The position numbers and the translations under genes are program-made. The notes under the pieces are model-generated. The model saw only the letters and a program-made list of their open reading frames with translations. It did not search any database and had not been told where the DNA came from. From Saccoglossus kowalevskii (taxonomy: Eukaryota > Hemichordata > Enteropneusta > Harrimaniidae), in assembly GCF_000003605.2 (NCBI RefSeq), contig NW_003120450.1, positions 1 through 25,960 of the forward strand: a stretch of 25,960 nt of DNA. The letters run 5' to 3'. Each line of letters begins with the position of its first letter. The first letter of the stretch is position 1. Positions 1 through 12,112 of the stretch are shown piece by piece.

Positions 1-591
1 AGTGACATGCAACCAGTGCTATAAGTGAGACGTTAATATACATAACTGTATTCACTGCTGCAGATACATGTAGTGACATGTAACCAGTGCTATAAGTGAG
101 ACGTTAATATACATAACTGTATTCACTGCTGCAGATAGTGACATGTAACCAGTGCTATAAGTGAGACGTTAATATACATGTAACTGTATTCACTGCTGCA
201 GATAGTGACATGTAACCAGTGCTATAAGTGAGACGTTAATATACATAACTGTATTCACATCTGCAGATAGTGACATGTAACCAGTGCTATTAGTGAGACG
301 TTAATATACATAACTGTATTGACTGCTGCAGATAGTGAAATGTAACCAGTGCTATAAGTGAGATGTTAATATACATAACTGTATTCACTGCTGCAGATAG
401 TGTCATGTAACCAGTGCTATAAGTGAGATGTTAATATACATAACTGTATTCACTGCTGCAGATAGTGACATGTAACCAGTGCTATAAGTGAGATGTTAAT
501 ATACATAACTGTATTCACTGCTGCAGATAGTGACATGTAACCAGTGCTATAAGTGAGATGTTAATATACATAACTGTATTCACTGCTGCAG
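1..591. repeat. Higher-order module A, copy 1
   Basis: A nine-monomer block marked in order by ACATGCAACC, a 6-bp ACATGT insertion (66-71), a +GT unit, CACATCTGCAG (about 257), CTATTAGTGAG (288), TATTGACTGC (about 327), GTGAAATGT and GTGTCATGT. The same markers recur at exactly +11,521. The window starts on the first base of this module. After 591 this copy continues with plain TG units, whereas the other two copies switch to a CAGGTAG unit. Confidence 0.93.
137..203. repeat. 67-bp monomer variant (+GT)
   Basis: Compared with the 65-bp unit, TACATAACTG becomes TACATGTAACTG, a 2-bp gain. This is the commonest length variant and is scattered through the array. It usually accompanies the CG state (GACGTT) but occasionally the TG state, for example near 3,306, 16,197 and 22,018. 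The variant gives the unit a second copy of ACATGTAAC, which also occurs near its start. Confidence 0.95.
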
Positions 592-658
592 ATAGTGACA
601 TGTAACCAGTGCTATAAGTGAGATGTTAATATACATAACTGTATTCACTGCTGCAGAT

Positions 659-723
659 AGTGACATGTAACCAGTGCTATAAGTGAGATGTTAATATACA
701 TAACTGTATTCACTGCTGCAGAT
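659..723. repeat. Representative 65-bp monomer (TG type)
   Basis: A plain majority-type unit, chosen as reference for positions 1-65. AGTGA occurs at 1-5 and again at 24-28. The variable C/T is position 31, GTTAAT is at 32-37, CTGCAG at 58-63, and GAT at 63-65 abuts the next AGTGA, creating AGATAG across each junction. Identical neighbours on both sides show the period is exactly 65. Confidence 0.95.
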
Positions 724-3209
724 AGTGACATGTAACCAGTGCTATAAGTGAGATGTTAATATACATAACTGTATTCACTGCTGCAGATAGTGACATGTAA
801 CCAGTGCTATAAGTGAGATGTTAATATACATAACTGTATTCACTGCTGCAGATAGTGACATATAACCAGTGCTATAAGTGAGATGTTAATATACATAACT
901 GTATTCACTGCTGCAGATAGTGACATGTAACCAGTGCTATAAGTGAGATGTTAATATACATAACTGTATTCACTGCTGCAGATAGCGATATGTAACCAGT
1001 GCTATAAGTGAGACGTTAATATACATGTAACTGTATTCACTGCTGCAGATAGTGACATGTAACCAGTGCTATAAGTGAGATGTTAATATACATAACTGTA
1101 TTCACTGCTGCAGATAGTGACATGTAACCAGTGCTATAAGTGAGACGTTAATATACATGTAACTGTATTCACTGCTGCAGATAGTGACATGTAACCAGTG
1201 CTATAAGTGAGATGTTAATATACATAACTGTATTCACTGCTGCAGATAGTGACATGTAACCAGTGCTATAAGTGAGATGTTAATATACATAACTGTATTC
1301 ACTGCTGCAGATAGTGACATGTAACCAGTGCTATAAGTGAGATGTTAATATACATAACTGTATTCACTGCTGCAGATAGTGACATGTAACCAGTGCTATA
1401 AGTGAGATGTTAATATACATAACTGTATTCACTGCTGCAGATAGTGACATGCAACCAGTGCTATAAGTGAGATGTTAATATACATAACTGTATTCACTGC
1501 TGCAGATAGTGACATGTAACCAGTGCTATAAGTGAGATGTTAATATAGATAACTGTATTCACTGCTGCAGATAGTGACATGTAACCAGTGCTATAAGTGA
1601 GATGTTAATATACATAACTGTATTCACTGCTGCAGATAGTGACATGTGACCAGTGCTATAAGTGAGATGTTAATATACATCACTGTATTCACTGCTGCAG
1701 ATAGTGACATGTAACCAATGCTATAAGTGAGATGTTAATATACATAACTGTATTCACTGCTGCAGATAGTGACATGTAACCAGTGCTATAAGTGAGATGT
1801 TAATATACATAACTGTATTCACTGCTGCAGATAGTGACATGTAACCAGTGCTATAAGTGAGACGTTAATATACATAACTGTATTCACTGCTGCAGATAGC
1901 AACATGTAACCAGTGCTATAAGTGAGACGTTAATATACATGTAACTGTATTCACTGCTGCAGATAGTGACATGTAACCAGTGCTATAAGTGAGATGTTAA
2001 TATACATAACTGTATTCACTGCTACAGATAGTGACATGTAACCAGTGCTATAAGTGAGATGTTAATATACATAACTGTATTCACTGCTGCAGATAGTGAC
2101 ATGTAACCAGTGCTATAAGTGAGACGTTAATATACATGTACATAACTGTATTTACTGCTGCAGATAGTGACATGTAACCAGTGCCGTAAGTGAGACGTTA
2201 ATATACATAACTGTATTCACTGCTGCAGATAGTGACATGTAACCAGTGCTATAAGTGAGATGTTAATATACATAACTGTATTCACTGCTGCAGATAGTGA
2301 CATGTAACCAGTGCTATAAGTGAGATGTTAATATAGATAACTGTATTCACTGCTGCAGATAGTGACATGTAACCAGTGCTATAAGTGAGATGTTAATATA
2401 CATAACTGTATTCACTGCTGCAGATAGTGACATGTAACCAGTGCTATAAGTGAGACGTTAATATACATGTAACTGTATTCACTGCTGCAGATAGTGACAT
2501 GTAACCAGTGCTATAAGTGAGATGTTAATATACATAACTGTATTCACTGCTGCAGATAATGACATGTAACCAGTGCTATAAGTGAGATGTTAATATACAT
2601 AACTGTATTCACTGCTGCAGATAGTGACATGTAACTAGTGCTATAAGTGAGACGTTAATATACATAACTGTATTCACTGCTGCAGATAGTGACATGTAAC
2701 CAGTGCTATAAGTGAGATGTTAATATACATAACTGTATTCACTGTTGCAGATAGTGACATGTAACCAGTGCTATAAGTGAGATGTTAATATACATAACTG
2801 TATTCACTGCTGCAGATAGTGACATGTAACCAGTGCTATAAGTGAGACGTTAATATACATAACTGTATTCACTGCTGCAGATAGTGACATGTAACCAGTG
2901 CTATAAGTGAGATGTTAATATACATAACTGTATTCACTGCTGCAGATAGTGACATGTAACCAGTGCTATAAGTGAGACGTTAATATACATGTAACTGTAT
3001 TCACTGCTGCAGATAGTGACATGTAACCAGTGCTATAAGTGAGATGTTAATATACATAACTGAATTCACTGCTGCAGATAGTGACATGTAACCAGTGCTA
3101 TAAGTGAGACGTTAATATACATAACTGTATTCACTGCTGCAGGTAGTGACATGTAACCAGTGCTATAAGTGAGACGTTAATATACATAACTGTATTCACT
3201 GCTGCAGAT

Positions 3210-3477
3210 AGTGACATGTAACCAGTGCTATAAGTGAGACGTTAATATACATGTAACTGTAGTCACTGCTGCAGATAGTGACATGTAACCAGTGCTATAA
3301 GTGAGATGTTAATATACATGTAACTGTAGTCACTGCTGCAGATAGTGACATGTAACCAGTGCTATAAGTGAGACGTTAATATACATGTAACTGTAGTCAC
3401 TGCTGCAGATAGTGACATGTAACCAGTGCTATAAGTGAGACGTTAATATACATGTAACTGTAGTCACTGCTGCAGAT
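3210..3477. repeat. Local run of four 67-bp TAGTCACTG monomers
   Basis: Four successive +GT units share ACTGTAGTCACTG in place of ACTGTATTCACTG, with the variant at 3,261, 3,328, 3,395 and 3,462, spaced exactly 67 bp. Elsewhere this variant appears singly (about 4,051, 5,495 and 9,872), each time 120 bp after a CAGGTAG unit, as the first of this run is (3,141). The second of the four is TG type, the rest CG. Confidence 0.9.
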
Positions 3478-5575
3478 AGTGACATGTAACCAGTGCTATA
3501 AGTGAGATGTTAATATACATAACTGTATTCACTGCTGCAGATAGTGACATGTAACCAGTGCTATAAGTGAGATGTTAATATACATAACTGTATTCACTGC
3601 TGCAGATAGTGACATGTAACCAGTGCTATAAGTGAGATGTTAATATACATAACTGTATTCACTGCTGCAGATAGTGACATGTAACCAGTGCTATAAGTGA
3701 GACGTTAATATACATGTAACTGTATTCACTGCTGCAGATAGTGACATGTAACCAGTGCTATAAGTGAGCTGTTAATATACATAACTGTATTCACTGCTGC
3801 AGATAGTGACATGTAACCAGTGCTATAAGTGAGATGTTAATATACATAACTGTATTCACTGCTGCAGATAGTGACATGTAACCAGTGCTATAAGTGAGAC
3901 GTTAATATACATAACTGTATTCACTGCTGCAGGTAGTGACATGTAACCAGTGCTATAAGTGAGACGTTAATATACATAACTGTATTCACTGCTGCAGATA
4001 GTGACATGTAACCAGTGCTATAAGTGAGACGTTAATATACATGTAACTGTAGTCACTGCTGCAGATAGTGACATGTAACCAGTGCTATAAGTGAGATGTT
4101 AATATACATAACTGTATTCACTGCTGCAGATAGTGACATGTAACCAGTGCTATAAGTGAGATGTTAATATACATAACTGTATTCACTGCTGCAGATAGTG
4201 ACATGTAACCAGTGCTATAAGTGAGATGTTATTATACATAACTGTATTCACTGCTGCAGATAGTGACATGTAACCAGTGCTATAAGTGAGACGTTAATAT
4301 ACATAACTGTATTCACTGCTGCAGATAGTGACATGTAACCAGTGCTATAAGTGAGACGTTAATATACATGTAACTGTATTCACTGCTGCAGATAGTGACA
4401 TGTAACCAGTGCTATAAGTGAGATGTTAATATACATAACTGTATTCACTGCTGCAGATAGTGACATGTAACCAGTGCTATAAGTGAGATGTTAATATACA
4501 TAACTGTATTCACTGCTGCAGATAGTGACATGTAACCAGTGCTATAAGTGAGACGTTAATATACATAACTGTATTCACTGCTGCAGATAGTGACATGTAA
4601 CCAGTGCTATAAGTGAGACGTTAATATACATGTAACTGTATTCACTGCTGCAGATAGTGACATGTAACCAGTGCTATAAGTGAGCTGTTAATATACATGT
4701 AACTGTATTCACTGCTGCAGATAGTGACATGTAACCAGTGCTATAAGTGAGATGTTAATATACATAACTGTATTCACTGCTGCAGATAGTGACATGTAAC
4801 CAGTGCTATAAGTGAGATGTTAATATACATGTAACTGTATTCACTGCTGCAGATAGTGACATGTAACCAGTGCTATAAGTGAGATGTTAATATACATAAC
4901 TGTATTCACTGCTGCAGATAGTGACATGTAACCAGTGCTATAAGTGAGATGTTAATATACATAACTGTATTCACTGCTGCAGATAGTGACATGTAACCAG
5001 TGCTATATGTGAGATGTTAATATACATAACTGTATTCACTGCTGCAGATAGTGACATGTAACCAGTGCTATAAGTGAGACGTTAATATACATAACTGTAT
5101 TCACTGCTGCAGATAGTGACATGTAACCAGTGCTATAAGTGAGACGTTAATATACATGTAACTGTATTCACTGCTGCAGATAGTGACATGTAACCAGTGC
5201 TATAAGTGAGATGTTAATATACATAACTGTATTCACTGCTGCAGATAGTGACATGTAACCAGTGCTATAAGTGAGACGTTAATATACATGTAACTGTATT
5301 CACTGCTGCAGATAGTGACATGTAACCAGTGCTATAAGTGAGACGTTAATATACATAACTGTATTCACTGCTGCAGGTAGTGACATGTAACCAGTGCTAT
5401 AAGTGAGACGTTAATATACATAACTGTATTCACTGCTGCAGATAGTGACATGTAACCAGTGCTATAAGTGAGACGTTAATATACATGTAACTGTAGTCAC
5501 TGCTGCAGATAGTGACATGTAACCAGTGCTATAAGTGAGATGTTAATATACATAACTGTATTCACTGCTGCAGAT

Positions 5576-6753
5576 AGTGACATGTAACCAGTGCTATAAG
5601 TGAGATGTTAATATACATAACTGTATTCACTGCTGCAGATAGTGACATGTAACCAGTGCTATAAGTGAGATGTTAATATACATAACTGTATTCACTGCTG
5701 CAGATAGTGACATGTAACCAGTGCTATAAGTGAGATGTTAATATACATAACTGTATTCACTGCTGCAGATAGTGACATGCAACCAGTGCTATAAGTGAGA
5801 TGTTAATATACATAACTGTATTCACTGCTGCAGATAGTTACATGTAACCAGTGCTATAAGTGAGATGTTAATATACATAACTGTATTCACTGCTGCAGAT
5901 AGTGACATGTAACCAGTGCTATAAGTGAGATGTTAATATACATAACTGTATTCACTGCTGCAGATAGTGACATGTAACCAGTGCTATAAGTGAGACGTTA
6001 ATATACATAACTGTATTCACTGCTGCAGATAGTTACATGTAACCAGTGCTATAAGTGAGATGTTAATATACATAACTGTATTCACTGCTGCAGATAGTGA
6101 CATGCAACCAGTGCTATAAGTGAGACGTTAATATACATAACTGTATTCACTGCTGCAGATACATGTAGTGACATGTAACCAGTGCTATAAGTGAGATGTT
6201 AATATACATAACTGTATTCACTGCTGCAGATAGTGACATGTAACCAGTGCTATAAGTGAGACGTTAATATACATAACTGTATTCACTGCTGCAGATAGTG
6301 ACATGTAACCAGTGCTATAAGTGAGACGTTAATATACATAACTGTATTAACTGCTGCAGATAGTGACATGTAACCAGTGCTATAAGTGAGATGTTAATAT
6401 ACATAACTGTATTCACTGCTGCAGATAGTGACATGTAACCAGTGCTATAAGTGAGACGTTAATATACATAACTGTATTCACTGCTGCAGATAGTGACATG
6501 TAACCAGTGCTATAAGTGAGACGTTAATATACATAACTGTATTCACTGCTGCAGATAGTGACATGTAACCAGTGCTATAAGTGAGATGTTAATATACATA
6601 ACTGTATTCACTGCTGCAGATAGTGACATGTAACCAGTGCTATAAGTGAGACGTTAATATACATGTAACTGTATTCACTGCTGCAGATAGTGACATGTAA
6701 CCAGTGCTATAAGTGAGACGTTAATATACATAACTGTATTCACTGCTGCAGAT
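5576..6753. repeat. Tandem higher-order repeat C, first copy (1,178 bp)
   Basis: An 18-monomer block immediately followed by a second copy. Markers in order are ACATGCAACC (5,773), AGTTACATG (5,838), AGTTACATG again (6,033), ACATGCAACC (6,098), the 6-bp ACATGT insertion at 6,161, and ATTAACTGC (6,346). The CG/TG state of the intervening units also matches the next copy. Confidence 0.93.
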
Positions 6754-7996
6754 AGTGACATGTAACCAGTGCTATAAGTGAGATGTTAATATACATAACT
6801 GTATTCACTGCTGCAGATAGTGACATGTAACCAGTGCTATAAGTGAGATGTTAATATACATAACTGTATTCACTGCTGCAGATAGTGACATGTAACCAGT
6901 GCTATAAGTGAGATGTTAATATACATAACTGTATTCACTGCTGCAGATAGTGACATGCAACCAGTGCTATAAGTGAGATGTTAATATACATAACTGTATT
7001 CACTGCTGCAGATAGTTACATGTAACCAGTGCTATAAGTGAGATGTTAATATACATAACTGTATTCACTGCTGCAGATAGTGACATGTAACCAGTGCTAT
7101 AAGTGAGATGTTAATATACATAACTGTATTCACTGCTGCAGATAGTGACATGTAACCAGTGCTATAAGTGAGACGTTAATATACATAACTGTATTCACTG
7201 CTGCAGATAGTTACATGTAACCAGTGCTATAAGTGAGATGTTAATATACATAACTGTATTCACTGCTGCAGATAGTGACATGTAACCAGTGCTATAAGTG
7301 AGATGTTAATATACATAACTGTATTCACTGCTGCAGATAGTGACATGCAACCAGTGCTATAAGTGAGACGTTAATATACATAACTGTATTCACTGCTGCA
7401 GATACATGTAGTGACATGTAACCAGTGCTATAAGTGAGATGTTAATATACATAACTGTATTCACTGCTGCAGATAGTGACATGTAACCAGTGCTATAAGT
7501 GAGACGTTAATATACATAACTGTATTCACTGCTGCAGATAGTGACATGTAACCAGTGCTATAAGTGAGACGTTAATATACATAACTGTATTAACTGCTGC
7601 AGATAGTGACATGTAACCAGTGCTATAAGTGAGATGTTAATATACATAACTGTATTCACTGCTGCAGATAGTGACATGTAACCAGTGCTATAAGTGAGAC
7701 GTTAATATACATAACTGTATTCACTGCTGCAGATAGTGACATGTAACCAGTGCTATAAGTGAGACGTTAATATACATAACTGTATTCACTGCTGCAGATA
7801 GTGACATGTAACCAGTGCTATAAGTGAGATGTTAATATACATAACTGTATTCACTGCTGCAGATAGTGACATGTAACCAGTGCTATAAGTGAGACGTTAA
7901 TATACATGTAACTGTATTCACTGCTGCAGATAGTGACATGTAACCAGTGCTATAAGTGAGACGTTAATATACATAACTGTATTCACTGCTGCAGGT
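6754..7996. repeat. Tandem higher-order repeat C, second copy (1,243 bp)
   Basis: Directly abuts the first copy. Marker offsets are exactly 1,178 bp up to the second AGTTACATG (7,211), then 1,243 bp onward (ACATGCAACC at 7,341, ATTAACTGC at 7,589). One extra TG monomer therefore lies between 7,211 and 7,341. This is the signature of unequal exchange plus a one-monomer gain or loss. Confidence 0.93.
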
Positions 7997-10606
7997 AGTG
8001 ACATGTAACCAGTGCTATAAGTGAGACGTTAATATACATAACTGTATTCACTGCTGCAGATAGTGACATGTAACCAGTGCTATAAGTGAGACGTTAATAT
8101 ACATAACTTTATTCACTGCTGCAGATAGTGACATGTAACCAGTACTATAAGTGAGATGTTAATATACATAACTGTATTCACTGCTGCAGATAGTGACATG
8201 TAACCAGTGCTATAAGTGAGATGTTAATATACATAACTGTATTCCCTGCTGCAGATAGTGACATGTAACCAGTGCTATAAGTGAGATGTTAATATACATA
8301 ACTGTATTCACTGCTGCAGATAGTGACATGCAACCAGTGCTATAAGTGAGATGTTAATATACATAACTGTATTCACTGCTGCAGATAGTGACATGTAACC
8401 AGTGCTATAAGTGAGACGTTAATATACATAACTGTATTCACTGCTGCAGATAGCAACATGTAACCAGTGCTATAAGTGAGATGTTAATATACATAACTGT
8501 ATTCACTGCTGCAGATAGTGACATGTAACCAGTGCTATAAATGAGATGTTAATATACATAACTGTATTCACTGCTGCAGATAGTGACATGTAACCAGTGC
8601 TATAAGTGAGATGTTAATATACATAACTGTATTCACTGCTGCAGATAGTGACATGTAACCAGTGCTATAAGTGAGACGTTAATATACATAACTGTATTCA
8701 CTGCTGCAGATAGTGACATGTAACCAGTGCTATAAGTGAGACGTTAATATACATAACTGTATTCACTGCTGCAGATAGTGACATGTAACCAGTGCTATAA
8801 GTGAGATGTTAATATACATAACTGTATTCACTGCTGCAGATAGTGACATGTAACCAGTGCTATAAGTGAGATGTTAATATACATAACTGTATTCACTGCT
8901 GCAGATAGTGACATGTAACCAGTGCTATAAGTGAGATGTTAATATACATAACTGTATTCACTGCTGCAGATAGTGACATGTAACCAGTGCTATAAGTGAG
9001 ACGTTAATATACATAACTGTATTCACTGCTGCAGGTAGTGACATGTAACCAGTGCTTTAAGTGAGACGTTAATATACATAACTGTATTCACTGCTGCAGA
9101 TAGTGACATGTAACCAGTGCTATAAGTGAGACGTTAATATACATGTAACTGTATTCACTGCTGCAGATAGTGACATGTAACCAGTGCTATAAGTGAGACG
9201 TTAATATACATAACTGTATTCACTGCTGCAGGTAGTGACATGTAACCAGTGCTATAAGTGAGACGTTAATATACATAACTGTATTCACTGCTGCAGATAG
9301 TTACATGTAACCAGTGCTATAAGTGAGACGTTAATATACATAACTGTATTCACTGCTGCAGATAGTGACATGTAACCAGTGCTATAAGTGAGACGTTAAT
9401 ATACATAACTGTATTCACTGCTGCAGATAGTGACATGTAACCAGTGCTATAAGTGAGATGTTAATATACATAACTGTATTCACTGCTGCAGATAGTGACA
9501 TGTAACCAGTGCTATAAGTGTGATGTTAATATACATAACTGTATTCACTGCTGCAGATAGTGACATGTAACCAGTGCTATAAGTGAGATGTTAATATACA
9601 TAACTGTATTCACTGCTGCAGATAGTGACATGTAACCAGTGCTATAAGTGAGACGTTAATATACATGTAACTGTATTCACTGCTGCAGATAGTGACATGT
9701 AACCAGTGCTATAAGTGAGACGTTAATATACATAACTGTATTCACTGCTGCAGGTAGTGACATGTAACCAGTGCTATAAGTGAGACGTTAATATACATAA
9801 CTGTATTCACTGCTGCAGATAGTGACATGTAACCAGTGCTATAAGTGAGACGTTAATATACATGTAACTGTAGTCACTGCTGCAGATAGTGACATGTAAC
9901 CAGTGCTATAAGTGAGATGTTAATATACATAACTGTATTCACTGCTGCAGATAGTGACATGTAACCAGTGCTATAAGTGAGATGTTAATATACATAACTG
10001 TATTCACTGCTGCAGATAGTGACATGTAACCAGTGCTATAAGTGAGATGTTAATATACATAACTGTATTCACTGCTGCAGATAGTGACATGTAACCAGTG
10101 CTATAAGTGAGATGTTAATATACATCACTGTATTCACTGCTGCAGATAGTGACATGTAACCAGTGCTATAAGTGAGATGTTAATATACATAACTGTATTC
10201 ACTGCTGCAGATAGTGACATGTAACCAGTGCCGTAAGTGAGACGTTAATATACATAACTGTATTCACTGCTGCAGATAGTGACATGTAACCAGTGCTATA
10301 AGTGAGATGTTAATATACATAACTGTATTCACTGCTGCAGATAGTGACATGTAACCAGTGCTATAAGTGAGACGTTAATATACATAACTGTATTCACTGC
10401 TGCAGATAGTGACATGTAACCAGTGCTATAAGTGAGACGTTAATATACATGTAACTGTATTCACTGCTGCAGATAGTGACATGTAACCAGTGCTATAAGT
10501 GAGCTGTTAATATACATGTAACTGTATTCACTGCTGCAGATAGTGACATGTAACCAGTGCTATAAGTGAGATGTTAATATACATAACTGTATTCACTGCT
10601 GCAGAT

Positions 10607-10739
10607 AGTGACATGTAACCAGTGCTATAAGTGAGATGTTAATATACATGTATCTGTATTCTCTGCTGCAGAGAGAGACATGTAACCCAGTGCTATAAGT
10701 GAGATGTTAATATACATAACTGTATTCACTGCTGCAGAT
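10607..10739. repeat. Most divergent monomer pair in the array
   Basis: The first unit has TGTATCTGTATTCTCTGC and GCAGAGAGAGACA where neighbours have TGTAACTGTATTCACTGC and GCAGATAGTGACA. The next has AACCCAG with one extra C. No other place has so many changes. The unit occupies the same place as a normal +GT monomer near 4,790, 5,819 bp earlier, so it is a decayed or mis-assembled copy of that kind of unit. Confidence 0.85.
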
Positions 10740-10999
10740 AGTGACATGTAACTAGTGCTATAAGTGAGATGTTAATATACATAACTGTATTCACTGCTGC
10801 AGATAGTGACATGTAACCAGTGCTATAAGTGAGATGTTAATATACATAACTGTATTCACTGCTGCAGATAGTGACATGTAACCAGTGCTATAAGTGAGAT
10901 GTTAATATACATAACTGTATTCACTGCTGCAGATAGTGACATGTAACCAGTGCTATAAGTGAGATGTTAATATACATAACTGTATTCACTGCTGCAGAT

Positions 11000-11521
11000 A
11001 GCGACATGTAACCAGTGCTATAAGTGAGACGTTAATATACATGTAACTGTATTCACTGCTGCAGATAGTGACATGTAACCAGTGCTATAAGTGAGATGTT
11101 AATATACATAACTGTATTCACTGCTGCAGATAGTGACATGTAACCAGTGCTATAAGTGAGACGTTAATATACATCACTGTATTCACTGCTGCAGATAGTG
11201 ACATGTAACCAGTGCTATAAGTGAGATGTTAATATACATAACTGTATTCACTGCTGCAGATAGTGACATGTAACCAGTGCTATAAGTGAGATGTTAATAT
11301 ACATAACTGTATTCACTGCTGCAGATAGTGACATGTGACCAGTGCTATAAGTGAGATGTTAATATACATCACTGTATTCACTGCTGCAGATAGTGACATG
11401 TAACCAGTGCTATAAGTGAGATGTTAATATACATAACTGTATTCACTGCTGCAGATAGTGACATGTAACCAGTGCTATAAGTGAGATGTTAATATACATA
11501 ACTGTATTCACTGCTGCAGAT
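11000..11521. repeat. Higher-order module E, copy 1
   Basis: An eight-monomer block: AGCGACATG with +GT, a TG unit, a CG unit with ACATCACTG, two TG units, a CATGTGACC unit that also has ACATCACTG, then two TG units. The same series occurs at +4,639 and +7,392. Here it runs straight into module A. Confidence 0.92.
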
Positions 11522-12112
11522 AGTGACATGCAACCAGTGCTATAAGTGAGACGTTAATATACATAACTGTATTCACTGCTGCAGATACATGTAGTGACAT
11601 GTAACCAGTGCTATAAGTGAGACGTTAATATACATAACTGTATTCACTGCTGCAGATAGTGACATGTAACCAGTGCTATAAGTGAGACGTTAATATACAT
11701 GTAACTGTATTCACTGCTGCAGATAGTGACATGTAACCAGTGCTATAAGTGAGACGTTAATATACATAACTGTATTCACATCTGCAGATAGTGACATGTA
11801 ACCAGTGCTATTAGTGAGACGTTAATATACATAACTGTATTGACTGCTGCAGATAGTGAAATGTAACCAGTGCTATAAGTGAGATGTTAATATACATAAC
11901 TGTATTCACTGCTGCAGATAGTGTCATGTAACCAGTGCTATAAGTGAGATGTTAATATACATAACTGTATTCACTGCTGCAGATAGTGACATGTAACCAG
12001 TGCTATAAGTGAGATGTTAATATACATAACTGTATTCACTGCTGCAGATAGTGACATGTAACCAGTGCTATAAGTGAGATGTTAATATACATAACTGTAT
12101 TCACTGCTGCAG
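11522..12112. repeat. Higher-order module A, copy 2
   Basis: This repeats all the marker variants of the block at 1-591 in the same order with no length change. The next unit carries CAGGTAG, a feature shared with the copy at 16,754 but not the first. Homology to that third copy continues to about 12,430, apart from two single-base gains (G near 12,211 and A near 12,271). Confidence 0.93.
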
